From NCBI GenBank assembly GCA_028825365.1, contig JAPKAF010000005.1:1-46667 (forward strand): a DNA stretch of 46,667 bases, read 5' to 3'. Shown here one piece after another: positions 1 to 8,990 of this stretch. Origin of the DNA: Flavobacteriaceae bacterium (lineage in GTDB: Bacteria; Bacteroidota; Bacteroidia; Flavobacteriales; Flavobacteriaceae). The position numbers were made by a program, and so were the translations under genes. The notes beneath the pieces were generated by a model, which saw only the letters and a program-made list of their open reading frames with translations, did no database searches and was not told where the DNA came from. Numbering within the stretch: position 1 is the first letter of the stretch; the number at the start of each line of letters is the position of its first letter.

Positions 1-3000
1 TAAAAATTAGCTTTTAATTGAATATTTCCATTATGAATAATAGAACTATTTTCTGTTTTTCTAGCGAAATAATTAAGGTTTAAATCTACGAACTTTGTTA
101 TTTTCTTTTGGATGCTTAGTGACCAGGTTAAATTATTTCCAGGCTGTAGTCCTTCCATCATTATGTAACCAATTATTGAGTTAGGATTTCCTTGAAAATT
201 ATTTTTATAATAATTTAGCTCTCCATTGACAGAAACTGCATTTTTATTTGAAAAGTTGGTAGAAATACCAAATTTGTTCTGTGTTAAAGTTTCAAGACTA
301 CCAATTATATTTTTAGTATTTGAATATTGATAATAAAGGTCTATTTTGTTAGAGTCTTCAATAAAATATGTGAATTTTGGCCCATACTTTATTTCATTAA
401 AATTATAGTTTTTACTTTCAAAATTTTCACTTTCACTTTTTCTATTATCAAAAAAAGCAGAGGAAGAAAAAAGTATATTTTTTAGTTTATGATTAAAGCT
501 AATTTGGTGACTTAATAATTCATTTTCTACATATCCAAAAGAGAGTGTATTTTTGGATCTATTATTTATAAAGTTATAGGTTGTAGAATAGAGTTGTTTT
601 CCTCTATTGAAATATAAACTATTTCGTAAATTCATTACCAAACCAAGTAAATTACTTGATGATATTTTAAACGGATTTAAGTCAAATTCATTATTATCCT
701 GTGTACTTTGCTTTTGAATTAAGTATTGAGTTTGATTTTGAAAGTGTGCTAATATTTTTTTGAATTTAAGATTATCTTTTGCCCATTTCTTAAAATTAAT
801 ATTTAAGGATTGGCTGAATTTATTTTGATAAGTTTTTATAAACTTCTGATTAGGTAACATAACCCTAATATAGATTCCTTCGTCCTCAAATTGTGCTATT
901 TCAAACTCTTCTAATTCTTGTATACCATTTTCATTAATGTCAATCCATTTATAATTACCAATTCCTGGCTCTACTTCAATAAAGGTATATTCTTGTTGTG
1001 CTAAATTACCAGAATTTGATTCATACACGATATTAAGTTTTATTATACCATTAGAGCTTTTCTTGAAATAATTAATTCTAGAATTTAAAAACTTCTCTTT
1101 ATTTATCTCATTAACTCTATTTAAAACCCTGTAATTACCAAACAATGAAAGTTTTGTGTCCGAGCTATTTATTAATTGTGAGTTTATTGAGAAATTATTA
1201 GATGAATTTACCTTTTGTATTCTATTGTCAAGAACACTGTCATTTATTTTGTGATTTACTCCTATTTCTACAAATATCTTATCGTAATCACCTATTCCAG
1301 CTTTCAATCCGTAAGATTTAAATCTATGGCTATTTAAAATAAGGGAGTCTGTAAATTTATTTTTCTTACTATTATTTTCATAGTCTATGTTAATGGATGC
1401 CCATTTATTCTCTCTTTTAAATTTTATGTTATTATAACTTCTGGAAAAGTCAGATTTAATTAATTGAGATTGTGATTCTAACAAACTATTTGTAGAGTTG
1501 ATTTCTGTTTTACTATCATCATATTTTACAACTGCACTATGTTTATTTCCCTTAAAATTATTTACAAATTCTAAGCTTTGATAGCTATAATTCATTAACC
1601 CTGTATCTTTTTTTGTAATTATTATTTCAGCAGAGGATTGATTCTGTGTTTTGTTAAATTGATTATTCACTCCTAATAATGTTGAGTCCAAGTTCCAATC
1701 CCTTAAAAACTCTATATCATAATTATTTTCTATAGATCTAAAGTTTTTATTAATGTGTTTGAGTTCTATCTTACTTATAATTTTTATATCATTACTACGT
1801 GTTATAAAATTTTCTAATTCTATTTTGGTAGCCAAACCATTATTGTTATTGTCATCAATTGAAGAAAATAAATTTTTATCAGTATTACTATTTGCTAACT
1901 CAAATTTTACTTTAGTATTATTAGATATTTGATAATCTCCATTTATTATCGCGAGTTGAATTTTTTCTGGGGCTACTAAATTTATAATAGGCTGATAATT
2001 TCCTTGTTTCACGGAAGCAACTGGAGGAGTATATTCGTAAATATTTGAAATGGCACTAGTATTTAAAAGTGAATAGTCTCCCATTTTATCCCCTACATAA
2101 CTAAATTTTATGGAATACAATTCATCACTTGAGTTATTAGAAAACTCGTAAAACTCAATATTGTTATCTGTTACTTTTTTGTATAAAACTCTATTTTCAT
2201 TATACTCTGTAGGTATTATAGATGAGGACTGCATTAAATTAGAACTATCTCCAGCTAATACTAATGCTTCTATATTTTCTGTGGTTAAACTTTGCTGCAG
2301 TGGCTGTCCTTTTAAATCATTTTCGTTATATACCATTACATTAAAATTTAATTTTTTCGATTTGATCTCACTTCCTGCATATGCCATAAATCTTGAGTAG
2401 TTCCTGTCGCTAATTTGATAATCTACTTTTATCCTCATATCTGCGCTAATAGGAAAGGTGGTGTTAAATATAATTTCTCCAGCGTTATAATTAATTACAT
2501 AATCTTTGTTTTCACCCCTCTGCAGTATTATACCATTGACATAGACTTTCTCACTGTCCGAAACCACTAAAATATATAGCTGCCCAGCCGCACCTTGTAT
2601 CTTGTAAGGCCCCTGGTTACCATCTTGAGCTAATATGCTACTGCTTTTAAATTGCCCTTTAACGATCGCGCCAGACAAGTACGCATTGTCATTGTCATTA
2701 ATTTTTGCAGAGATTAATAATCCTTGAATCCTTTTACTAAACTTCCCAAAATAAGTATCTGTATTATTTAGATCTATATCCCCAGCTCTTATCTTCCATT
2801 TATCACTTTTAAGCTCTATAAAAATTTGATCAAACTCATCTAATTTTTGAGAATATCCATCATCTTGGAGAGGAATATTTGCGTCTTGTATTGAAGCGGT
2901 TATTTCAACCTTATTATTAAGTTTACCAAAAATTTGCAAATCTAATTCACTGTTTAAAACAGCATTTCGGTTATTTCCTAAATTTATTCCTCTTGAAATA

Positions 3001-3293
3001 CTTCCTTTGGTGCTTAAACCTTTAAAAAGATTACTACTTGGTGTTGTATTTGATTGCGAAATTCTATATAGTTTATCTAGGTTACTTGTACTTTGAAGTA
3101 TTACATCCTCACTCAAAAAATTATATTCTTTTGTTATAAATTCCGGATAGTATATTGAGTCTATTTCATTATCTATAAGAATTTTTTCAGAACTAATACT
3201 GTCCTTTAAAATAGATTTTTCGAATATATTTAGATTACTTGAAAACCCGTAAACAGAAGAAAAAATAATTATTAAGTTAAAAAAAGATCTCAT
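1..3293 (-). CDS. Large outer-membrane beta-barrel protein of unknown function (last codon cut)
   Basis: The frame opens at an ATG at 3293 and stays open for 1097 codons to the window edge. Its last complete codon is Phe, and the next two bases (TA) fit a stop codon just outside, so the protein is probably complete but for the stop. A C-terminal Phe is typical of outer-membrane barrels. Residues 1 to about 18 look like a signal peptide (MRSFFNLIIIFSSVYGFSS). The rest is rich in Asn, Ser, aromatic residues and alternating strands. Around residue 250 lies a segment containing VYVNGIILQRGENKDYVIN, a style I associate with large Bacteroidetes outer-membrane proteins (SprA-like proteins included), but the length is well below that of SprA (over 2000 residues). 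I recognise it as a conserved flavobacterial hypothetical type and assign no function. It is divergent from xth, with about 100 bases between. Confidence 0.75.
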   Translation of the reverse strand, partial: MRSFFNLIIIFSSVYGFSSNLNIFEKSILKDSISSEKILIDNEIDSIYYPEFITKEYNFLSEDVILQSTSNLDKLYRISQSNTTPSSNLFKGLSTKGSISRGINLGNNRNAVLNSELDLQIFGKLNNKVEITASIQDANIPLQDDGYSQKLDEFDQIFIELKSDKWKIRAGDIDLNNTDTYFGKFSKRIQGLLISAKINDNDNAYLSGAIVKGQFKSSSILAQDGNQGPYKIQGAAGQLYILVVSDSEKVYVNGIILQRGENKDYVINYNAGEIIFNTTFPISADMRIKVDYQISDRNYSRFMAYAGSEIKSKKLNFNVMVYNENDLKGQPLQQSLTTENIEALVLAGDSSNLMQSSSIIPTEYNENRVLYKKVTDNNIEFYEFSNNSSDELYSIKFSYVGDKMGDYSLLNTSAISNIYEYTPPVASVKQGNYQPIINLVAPEKIQLAIINGDYQISNNTKVKFELANSNTDKNLFSSIDDNNNNGLATKIELENFITRSNDIKIISKIELKHINKNFRSIENNYDIEFLRDWNLDSTLLGVNNQFNKTQNQSSAEIIITKKDTGLMNYSYQSLEFVNNFKGNKHSAVVKYDDSKTEINSTNSLLESQSQLIKSDFSRSYNNIKFKRENKWASINIDYENNSKKNKFTDSLILNSHRFKSYGLKAGIGDYDKIFVEIGVNHKINDSVLDNRIQKVNSSNNFSINSQLINSSDTKLSLFGNYRVLNRVNEINKEKFLNSRINYFKKSSNGIIKLNIVYESNSGNLAQQEYTFIEVEPGIGNYKWIDINENGIQELEEFEIAQFEDEGIYIRVMLPNQKFIKTYQNKFSQSLNINFKKWAKDNLKFKKILAHFQNQTQYLIQKQSTQDNNEFDLNPFKISSSNLLGLVMNLRNSLYFNRGKQLYSTTYNFINNRSKNTLSFGYVENELLSHQISFNHKLKNILFSSSAFFDNRKSESENFESKNYNFNEIKYGPKFTYFIEDSNKIDLYYQYSNTKNIIGSLETLTQNKFGISTNFSNKNAVSVNGELNYYKNNFQGNPNSIIGYIMMEGLQPGNNLTWSLSIQKKITKFVDLNLNYFARKTENSSIIHNGNIQLKANF

Positions 3294-3394
3294 AGTATTG
3301 ATTAAACTCTAAATTATCTTAATTATTTTATTTTATTTATTAAAACTTATGATCTAATCTAGTAATTAAATATTTGATTATATATTTTAGTAAA

Positions 3395-4159
3395 ATGAAA
3401 ATAATATCATATAATGTAAACGGAATCCGTGCTGCAGTAAAAAAAGGATTTACTGATTGGCTCTCTGAGGAATCTCCAGATATAATTTGCTTACAAGAAA
3501 TTAAAGCTCTTGAAGAACAATTAGATTTAGATTTGTTCGTAAATGCTGGTTATAAGTACAACTATTGGTTTAGTGCCAACAAAAAAGGCTATAGCGGCGT
3601 TGCAATCCTGTCTAAGACTAAGCCTAACCATGTAGAGTATGGTACTGGTATTGAGTCTATGGATTTTGAAGGTAGAAATATTCGAGCTGATTTTGATGAC
3701 TTCTCGGTTATGAGTCTTTATCTTCCATCTGGAACTAATCTTTTAAGATTAGACCATAAATTATCTTATATGAAAATGTTTCAAGAATACATTGATACAC
3801 TTAAGTTGTCATTAAAAAAACTAATTATTACTGGCGATTATAATATTTGTCATAAACCGATTGACATTCACAACCCTGAAAGAAATAAAAACACCTCCGG
3901 ATTTCTACCTATTGAAAGATCCTGGCTAGACACATTTATCTCTAGCGGTTTTGTTGATTCTTTTCGAGAAATAAATAACTCATCTGATATGTATAGTTGG
4001 TGGAGCTATAGAGCGAATTCTAGACAAAACAATAAAGGGTGGAGAATAGATTACGCAATGGTAACAGAAAATCTAAAAAATAATATTATAGATGCCAAAA
4101 TATTGAATCAAATAAAGCACAGTGATCATTGTCCAATTCTTATTGAACTAAATTTTTAA
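3395..4159 (+). CDS. xth: Exodeoxyribonuclease III
   Basis: This is a DNA base-excision repair nuclease (AP endonuclease and 3'-5' exonuclease) of the endonuclease/exonuclease/phosphatase fold. The ATG at 3395 gives 254 residues beginning MKIISYNVNGIRA, the usual family start; a TTG 21 bases upstream would add seven residues with no family support. Visible active-site motifs are Asn7 in SYNVNG, Glu35 in CLQEIKA, the GDYNICH loop that binds metal and phosphate, RIDYAMV, and the C-terminal SDHCP with the catalytic His. Only three bases separate it from the following aldo/keto reductase, so the two are probably co-transcribed. Confidence 0.95.
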   Translation: MKIISYNVNGIRAAVKKGFTDWLSEESPDIICLQEIKALEEQLDLDLFVNAGYKYNYWFSANKKGYSGVAILSKTKPNHVEYGTGIESMDFEGRNIRADFDDFSVMSLYLPSGTNLLRLDHKLSYMKMFQEYIDTLKLSLKKLIITGDYNICHKPIDIHNPERNKNTSGFLPIERSWLDTFISSGFVDSFREINNSSDMYSWWSYRANSRQNNKGWRIDYAMVTENLKNNIIDAKILNQIKHSDHCPILIELNF

Positions 4160-4162
4160 TTC

Positions 4163-5200
4163 ATGAAATATAATAATATACCACATACTGACCTAAAAGT
4201 AAGTAAGATCTGCTTAGGTACGATGACTTGGGGTAATCAAAATAATAAAAAAGAGGCTTTTGATCAATTAGATTATGCTGTAGATAAGGGTGTGAATTTT
4301 ATTGATACTGCAGAGCTTTATCCGGTACCTGCAGAAGCCAAAACTAGTGGTACAACTAGTACTATAATTGGCCATTGGTTAAAACAAAATAAAAATAGAG
4401 AGAAGCTTGTTATTGCTACAAAAATTGCTGGCCCTGGAGAGTATACAAAACATATCCGAACAGGTGGTTTTTCTCCAGAATCTATAGAAGATGCTATTAA
4501 TAAGAGTTTAAAAAGGCTTCAAACAGATTATATTGATTTATACCAATTACATTGGCCTGAAAGAAGCGCTAATTTTTTTGGTATAAGAGATTATAAGCAC
4601 GATTATAAGGAAAAGTGGAATGATAACTTTAACGAAATACTACATTCTTTAGATCGTTTTATTAAAGAAGGTAAAATCAGACACATTGGAATATCTAATG
4701 AAAAAGCCTGGGGATCTATGCGCTATATTGAAGAATCAAATAAGTGCAATCTACCTAGAATTGTTACAATCCAAAATGCATATTCTTTATTAAATAGACC
4801 TTTTGAAGGAGATCTTGCTGAAATTTCAATTAGAGAAGGTTTAGGTTTATTAGCATATTCTCCATTAGGGTTTGGAGTTTTAACTGGAAAATATTTAAAT
4901 GGTAACGCTGCTAATAACTCAAGGTTAAAATTATTTCCCAGGTTTTCCAGATATAGTAGTCCAGAAGCTACAAGTGCAACTCAGGAGTATTTAAAAATCG
5001 CATTGGATAACAATTTAAGTTTAACTCAAATGTCTTTAGCATTTGTAAACCAGCAGTCCTTTGTTACTAGTAATATTATTGGAGCTACAAACCTTAAACA
5101 ACTTGAAGAAAACATCTCAAGTATTAATATTACATTAAATGATGAAATATTAGATAAAATAAATGATGTTCACTCAAGAATACCTAACCCGTCGCCATAA
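4163..5200 (+). CDS. tas: NADP(H)-dependent aldo/keto reductase, Tas type
   Basis: The protein has 345 residues, almost the length of E. coli Tas, and resembles it throughout. It starts MKYNNIPHTDLKVSKICLG and has the family's long N-terminal loop with AELYPVP. The aldo/keto reductase tetrad is visible: Asp in NFIDTAE, Tyr in ELYPVP, Lys in IATKIAG and His in YQLHWP. IVTIQNAYSLLNRPF and SPLGFGVLTGKYL are typical cofactor and barrel segments. The physiological substrate is not known; a cytosolic carbonyl reductase role is inferred. It follows xth by three bases and ends at a two-way hairpin terminator. Confidence 0.9.
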   Translation: MKYNNIPHTDLKVSKICLGTMTWGNQNNKKEAFDQLDYAVDKGVNFIDTAELYPVPAEAKTSGTTSTIIGHWLKQNKNREKLVIATKIAGPGEYTKHIRTGGFSPESIEDAINKSLKRLQTDYIDLYQLHWPERSANFFGIRDYKHDYKEKWNDNFNEILHSLDRFIKEGKIRHIGISNEKAWGSMRYIEESNKCNLPRIVTIQNAYSLLNRPFEGDLAEISIREGLGLLAYSPLGFGVLTGKYLNGNAANNSRLKLFPRFSRYSSPEATSATQEYLKIALDNNLSLTQMSLAFVNQQSFVTSNIIGATNLKQLEENISSINITLNDEILDKINDVHSRIPNPSP

Positions 5201-5232
5201 AAAAAAGCCCTATTTTTCAATAGAGCTTTTTT
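5199..5232. terminator. Bidirectional intrinsic terminator between tas and rng
   Basis: An inverted repeat has arms AAAAAAGCCCTATT and AATAGAGCTTTTTT (one mismatch) around a TTTC loop. T-runs follow the stem on both strands. It sits between the tas stop codon and the rng stop codon, three bases from the latter, so it can end transcription from both sides. Confidence 0.85.
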
Positions 5233-5234
5233 GA

Positions 5235-6782
5235 TTATAATTTAATATTTTTACCATCTTTATCGGTAAAATGATACTCTAAATAAGTATAAGCATCTCT
5301 TGGATTAACTTTAATCCACTGCTTATACTGCCAAATCCATTTGTTTTTAATAGAGAAGAAACCTTCATTAAGAAAGGCAGCAATAAACGGATGAGCGTTT
5401 AATCTCACGTTTTTATGACCTTTTTTTAATATTAGTTCTAAATCTTCTGCAATTTTTCTAACAATAAGAATTGGAGCTTCAATTTCTGCTCCATTTTTAT
5501 TATTTGGATTTTGCTCTCTTGTTTTTATAGTCATTTCAGGTCTAACTCTTTGTCTAGTAATTTGAATTAATCCAAATTTACTTGGAGGAAGAATTTTGTG
5601 TTTAGCCCTGTCATCCTGCATTTCATCTTTTAAGTGATCGAATAGCTTTTTTCTGTTTTCTGCAGATCCTAAATCTATAAAATCTACTACTATTATTCCT
5701 CCCATATCTCGGAGTCTTAATTGTCTAGCGATTTCAGTTGCAGCTATTAAATTTACTTCAAGAGCAGTATCTTCTTGATTATTTGATTTACTTGATCTGT
5801 TTCCACTATTTACATCTACTACATGTAGTGCCTCGGTGTGTTCTATAACTAAATATGCTCCTTTAGCCATCGATACATTTTGTCCAAAAGAAGTTTTTAT
5901 TTGTCTTTCAACTCCGTATTTTTCAAAAATTGGAGACTCTTCTTTATGTAATTTAACTATGGACTCTTTATTTGGTGCAATTTCTTGCACGTAATCTTTT
6001 AATTGATAATAAAGAGTTTCGTCGTCTACTACAATTGAAGTAAACGTATCATTAAATAAATCTCTTAATATTAAAGAAGACTTATTCATTTCATCAAGTA
6101 CTTTACTTGGGTAAGTTGCTCTTTGCAATTTTTTACACATTGTAATCCATTTGTCATGCAATGTTTGCAAATCCTTGTCTAGTTCAGCTACTTTTTTACC
6201 TTGTGCTACAGTTCTGATAATAACTCCAAAACCTTTTGGAGCTATACTTTTCACCAATCTTTTTAATCTATTTTTCTCTTCATTAGATTCTATCTTTTGA
6301 GAGACTGAAATTCGATCGGAAAAGGGTACTAAAACTAAATATCTTCCAGCTATTGATAGCTCGGAACTAATTCTAGGTCCTTTTGTCGAAATTGGTTCTT
6401 TTATAATTTGTACTAATACAGTCTGATTAGGTTTTATAGCTTCAGCTATACTGCCGTTTTTGTCAATTTCTTTTTCAAATGTAATATTTTCAATTGAGTA
6501 ATCTTTTAATTTACCAGAGATAATACCTTTGATAAATTTTAAATATGTTGGCAATTTAGGACCTAAATCGTGGTAGTGTAAAAACCCGTCTTTGTGGTAC
6601 CCAACATTTACAAAAGCAGCATTTAATCCAGGAATAGATTTCCTTATTTTGGCAATAAAAACATCACCAACACTATATTTACTACTTTCTTTGTCTTTTT
6701 GAAACTCAACTAATTTTCCATCTTTAAGTAATGCAAAATCAACAATATTTGAACTAGAACGTATTATTAGTTCTTTATTCAT
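5235..6782 (-). CDS. rng: Ribonuclease G/E family endoribonuclease
   Basis: This single-strand-specific endoribonuclease acts in rRNA maturation and RNA turnover. The 515 residues comprise an N-terminal S1-like RNA-binding region (residues about 38-130, with GDVFIAKIRKSIPGLNAAFV) and the RNase E/G catalytic core. The two metal-binding Asp residues are seen in VVDVNSG and IVVDFIDL. Length fits RNase G rather than the long scaffold-bearing RNase E. After QITRQRVRPE the usual CPxCxG zinc-link is absent; the only cysteine in the protein is elsewhere (ITMCKK). It is downstream of HU and a tiny ribosomal-type gene on the same strand. An inverted repeat lies in its leader (6797-6813). Confidence 0.92.
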   Translation of the reverse strand: MNKELIIRSSSNIVDFALLKDGKLVEFQKDKESSKYSVGDVFIAKIRKSIPGLNAAFVNVGYHKDGFLHYHDLGPKLPTYLKFIKGIISGKLKDYSIENITFEKEIDKNGSIAEAIKPNQTVLVQIIKEPISTKGPRISSELSIAGRYLVLVPFSDRISVSQKIESNEEKNRLKRLVKSIAPKGFGVIIRTVAQGKKVAELDKDLQTLHDKWITMCKKLQRATYPSKVLDEMNKSSLILRDLFNDTFTSIVVDDETLYYQLKDYVQEIAPNKESIVKLHKEESPIFEKYGVERQIKTSFGQNVSMAKGAYLVIEHTEALHVVDVNSGNRSSKSNNQEDTALEVNLIAATEIARQLRLRDMGGIIVVDFIDLGSAENRKKLFDHLKDEMQDDRAKHKILPPSKFGLIQITRQRVRPEMTIKTREQNPNNKNGAEIEAPILIVRKIAEDLELILKKGHKNVRLNAHPFIAAFLNEGFFSIKNKWIWQYKQWIKVNPRDAYTYLEYHFTDKDGKNIKL

Positions 6783-6796
6783 AAAGTTATTTTTTA

Positions 6797-6813
6797 TTTA
6801 TGCTTAGCATAAA
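6797..6813 (-). promoter_or_regulatory. Inverted repeat in the rng leader
   Basis: Arms TTTATGC and GCATAAA are separated by three bases, 15 bases before the rng ATG. In RNA this gives a 7-bp hairpin in the leader. The sequence is AT-rich and a chance origin is possible. Any regulatory role is inferred from the known 5'-leader autoregulation of RNase E in E. coli. Confidence 0.3.
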
Positions 6814-6921
6814 CTGATTATTAAATTTAATGTAAGTCGACAAACTCATGAATACGAAATTAGTTATCGTAAATTGTACATGAATTTTTTTTCAATGAAC
6901 TTGAATAGAAAGAATAATTAA

Positions 6922-7011
6922 TTATTTTTTCTTGTGACGATTAGCTCTACGTCTTTTTTTACGTTTATGCGTAGCTACCTTATGTCTTTTTCTTTTTTTA
7001 CCACTTGGCAT
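6922..7011 (-). CDS. 29-residue basic ribosomal-type protein (AURKAIP1/COX24-like)
   Basis: This is a 29-codon gene beginning MPSGKKRKRHKVATHKRKKR, of which most residues are Lys, Arg or His. It closely resembles the tiny AURKAIP1/COX24-domain proteins annotated across Bacteroidetes, which are related to mitochondrial small-subunit protein mS38. It would be expected to bind rRNA; the ribosomal role is inferred from family and composition. It lies between the HU gene (36 bases downstream of HU's stop) and rng, all on the minus strand. Its small size means it is easily missed in annotation. Confidence 0.88.
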   Translation of the reverse strand: MPSGKKRKRHKVATHKRKKRRRANRHKKK

Positions 7012-7047
7012 AAATTTGATTTTTTAAATTAATATTTATAAGATAAA

Positions 7048-7338
7048 TTATTTAACCTGAACTTTTGATTTCACTCCTTCTAAAAATGTTTTAGCAGGTT
7101 TAAAAGCAGGGATATTATGAGCAGGTATTTTAATTGTAGTATTTTTAGATATATTTCTTCCAGTTTTTTCAGCTCTAGTTTTTACAACAAAACTTCCAAA
7201 ACCTCTTAAATATACGTTTTCACCGTTTTCTAGAGAAGTAATTACTTCTTTCATGAACGATTCTACGGTTGCTTGAATATCTGCTTTTTCAATTCCCAGT
7301 TTTTGAGAAACATTAGATACAATTTCAGCTTTTGTCAT
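7048..7338 (-). CDS. HU/IHF-family DNA-binding protein
   Basis: This nucleoid protein has 96 residues, the usual length. It shows the alpha-helical dimer region (MTKAEIVSNVSQKLG), the beta-arm start LRGFGSFVVKTRAEKTGRN, and PAHNIPAFKPAK with the intercalating Pro in the DNA-binding arm. HU and IHF subunits cannot be told apart reliably from sequence alone here. It is the first gene of a minus-strand group with the 29-residue ribosomal-type protein and rng, and a TATATTTG -7 element lies 39 bases upstream of its ATG. Confidence 0.93.
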   Translation of the reverse strand: MTKAEIVSNVSQKLGIEKADIQATVESFMKEVITSLENGENVYLRGFGSFVVKTRAEKTGRNISKNTTIKIPAHNIPAFKPAKTFLEGVKSKVQVK

Positions 7339-7376
7339 TTATTTTATCTGTTTTTTTTATGTTTTTTCAACGCCAG

Positions 7377-7409
7377 CAAATATATGTATTTTATATTCAA
7401 TATTTCAAG
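7377..7409 (-). promoter_or_regulatory. Probable promoter for the HU gene group
   Basis: Reading the minus strand, CTTG (7409-7406) is followed after 21 bases by TATATTTG (7384-7377). This matches the Bacteroidetes TTTG / TAnnTTTG promoter, exactly for the -7 box and with one difference for the -33 box. It lies in the gap between the divergent HU and mutY genes. Confidence 0.55.
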
Positions 7410-7468
7410 CCTATTTAACTTAATTTATTGATAATAAACTTTATTTTTACCCACAATCTTCTCAATAC

Positions 7469-8506
7469 ATGAATTTTACCACTCAAATTAATAATTGGTA
7501 TTATGTAAATAAAAGGAATCTTCCGTGGAGAATGAATAAAGACCCTTACTCTGTATGGCTTTCTGAAATCATACTCCAGCAAACAAAAATACAGCAAGGA
7601 CTTCCCTATTATTCACTTTTCATAGAGCGCTATCCGAATGTAACTTCTCTTTCTGAGGCAAACGAACAAGATATTTTAAAACTATGGGAAGGTTTAGGCT
7701 ATTATTCTAGAGCAAGAAACTTACATAAAACTGCAAAAATCATTGTAAGTGATTACAATGGAATCTTTCCTACAACTTATTCTGAACTGCTTAATCTTCC
7801 TGGTATCGGTAAATACACCGCGAGTGCAGTTTCCTCAATCTGTTTTGAAGAAAAAAAAGCTGTGCTAGATGGAAATGTTTTTAGATTACTTTCACGCTAT
7901 TTTAACATTGATACACCTATTAATTCCTCTTTAGGTATTAAATCTTTTGAGAAATTATCTTTTGAGTTATTACCAAAAGTTAATATTGGTGATCATAATC
8001 AAGCTTTAATGGACTTTGGTTCTACTATTTGTAAACCCAAGCTTGCTAATTGCGATGTTTGTGTTTTACAAGACGGATGTAGTGCCCATTCTAATAATAA
8101 AATATATTTGTTACCTGTAAAGACAAAAAAAACTAAAGTGAAAATTCTGCACTTTAATTTTTTAATTTTCATTTCTAGTGATAATCAAACTATTATTGAG
8201 AAAAGAGATGAAAAGGGCATTTGGCAAAAACTTTTTCAGTTTCCGCTAGTACAATCTGATGAGGAATTAAATAATAGTAATTTTTTTAACAATCCTCAAA
8301 TAGCAAAAAAGCTTCAATTATCTGATTATAAAGTTAAATTAATAAATAATAAACCTCAACTCCATTTGTTGAGTCACCGTAAGTTGTTTATTAAATTTTG
8401 GGAAATAAAATCCAGTAATTTAATTAAAGATTCTATCGCTATTAAAAATTTAGATAATTATCCTTTCCCTATTGTATTAAGTAGATTTATTAAGTCGTAT
8501 TTTTGA
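7469..8506 (+). CDS. mutY: A/G-specific adenine DNA glycosylase
   Basis: MutY removes adenine mispaired with 8-oxoguanine. The 345 residues show catalytic Glu33 in WLSEIILQQT, the helix-hairpin-helix LPGIGKYTA (110-118), catalytic Asp134 in VLDGNVFRL, and a 4Fe-4S site Cys188-X6-Cys195-X2-Cys198-X5-Cys204. The C-terminal third is the NUDIX-like 8-oxoG recognition domain. It leads the mutY-ssb-gldE-gldD group, a gene order known in flavobacteria. Confidence 0.95.
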   Translation: MNFTTQINNWYYVNKRNLPWRMNKDPYSVWLSEIILQQTKIQQGLPYYSLFIERYPNVTSLSEANEQDILKLWEGLGYYSRARNLHKTAKIIVSDYNGIFPTTYSELLNLPGIGKYTASAVSSICFEEKKAVLDGNVFRLLSRYFNIDTPINSSLGIKSFEKLSFELLPKVNIGDHNQALMDFGSTICKPKLANCDVCVLQDGCSAHSNNKIYLLPVKTKKTKVKILHFNFLIFISSDNQTIIEKRDEKGIWQKLFQFPLVQSDEELNNSNFFNNPQIAKKLQLSDYKVKLINNKPQLHLLSHRKLFIKFWEIKSSNLIKDSIAIKNLDNYPFPIVLSRFIKSYF

Positions 8507-8543
8507 ACGATTAAATAATATTTCCTTAAATTTAAATAAAAAC

Positions 8544-8975
8544 ATGACCGGCACATTAAATAAAGTAATACTAATTGGACATTTAGGAGACGATGTTAAA
8601 ATTCACAATTTTGAAGGTGGTGGGTGTATAGGTAGATTTCCCCTTGCTACAAACGAATCATATACAAACAAACAAACAAATGAAAAAGTCACTAATACAG
8701 AGTGGCATAATATTGTAGTTCGTAACAAAGCGGCAGAAATTTGTCAAAAATATTTATCTAAAGGGGATAAAGTATATGTTGAAGGAAGAATTAAAACTCG
8801 CAAATGGCAAGATGACAAAGGAATTGACAGATACTCAACAGAAATTAATTGTCAAGAATTTACTTTTCTAAATACCAAAAACGAGACCAGTAGTTCTAAT
8901 ACAACTGCTGATACTAATGTTAGTACTCAACCGACTACTAATTCACCTGAAGTAAATGACGATTTACCGTTTTAA
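8544..8975 (+). CDS. ssb: Single-stranded DNA-binding protein
   Basis: This 143-residue protein has an N-terminal OB fold (LNKVILIGHLGDDVKI, then NTEWHNIVV and KVYVEGRIKTRKW), a Ser/Thr/Asn-rich linker, and the acidic tip NDDLPF that recruits repair and replication partners. It lies 37 bases after mutY and 15 before gldE. The terminal DDLPF is shared with the DUF3127 protein at 23244-23618. Confidence 0.95.
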   Translation: MTGTLNKVILIGHLGDDVKIHNFEGGGCIGRFPLATNESYTNKQTNEKVTNTEWHNIVVRNKAAEICQKYLSKGDKVYVEGRIKTRKWQDDKGIDRYSTEINCQEFTFLNTKNETSSSNTTADTNVSTQPTTNSPEVNDDLPF

Positions 8976-8990
8976 TTAAATTTTTATTTA

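Noticed and set aside
2161-2400. Plus-strand frame of 79 codons
   Set aside because: It lies inside the minus-strand outer-membrane protein gene and has no protein-like features; it is a shadow. The same holds for other short frames opposite real genes, such as those opposite leuS, trmB and mrp.
1-3293. Identifying the large outer-membrane protein as SprA/Sov
   Set aside because: Some strand motifs are alike, but it is less than half the length of SprA and I cannot see diagnostic features.
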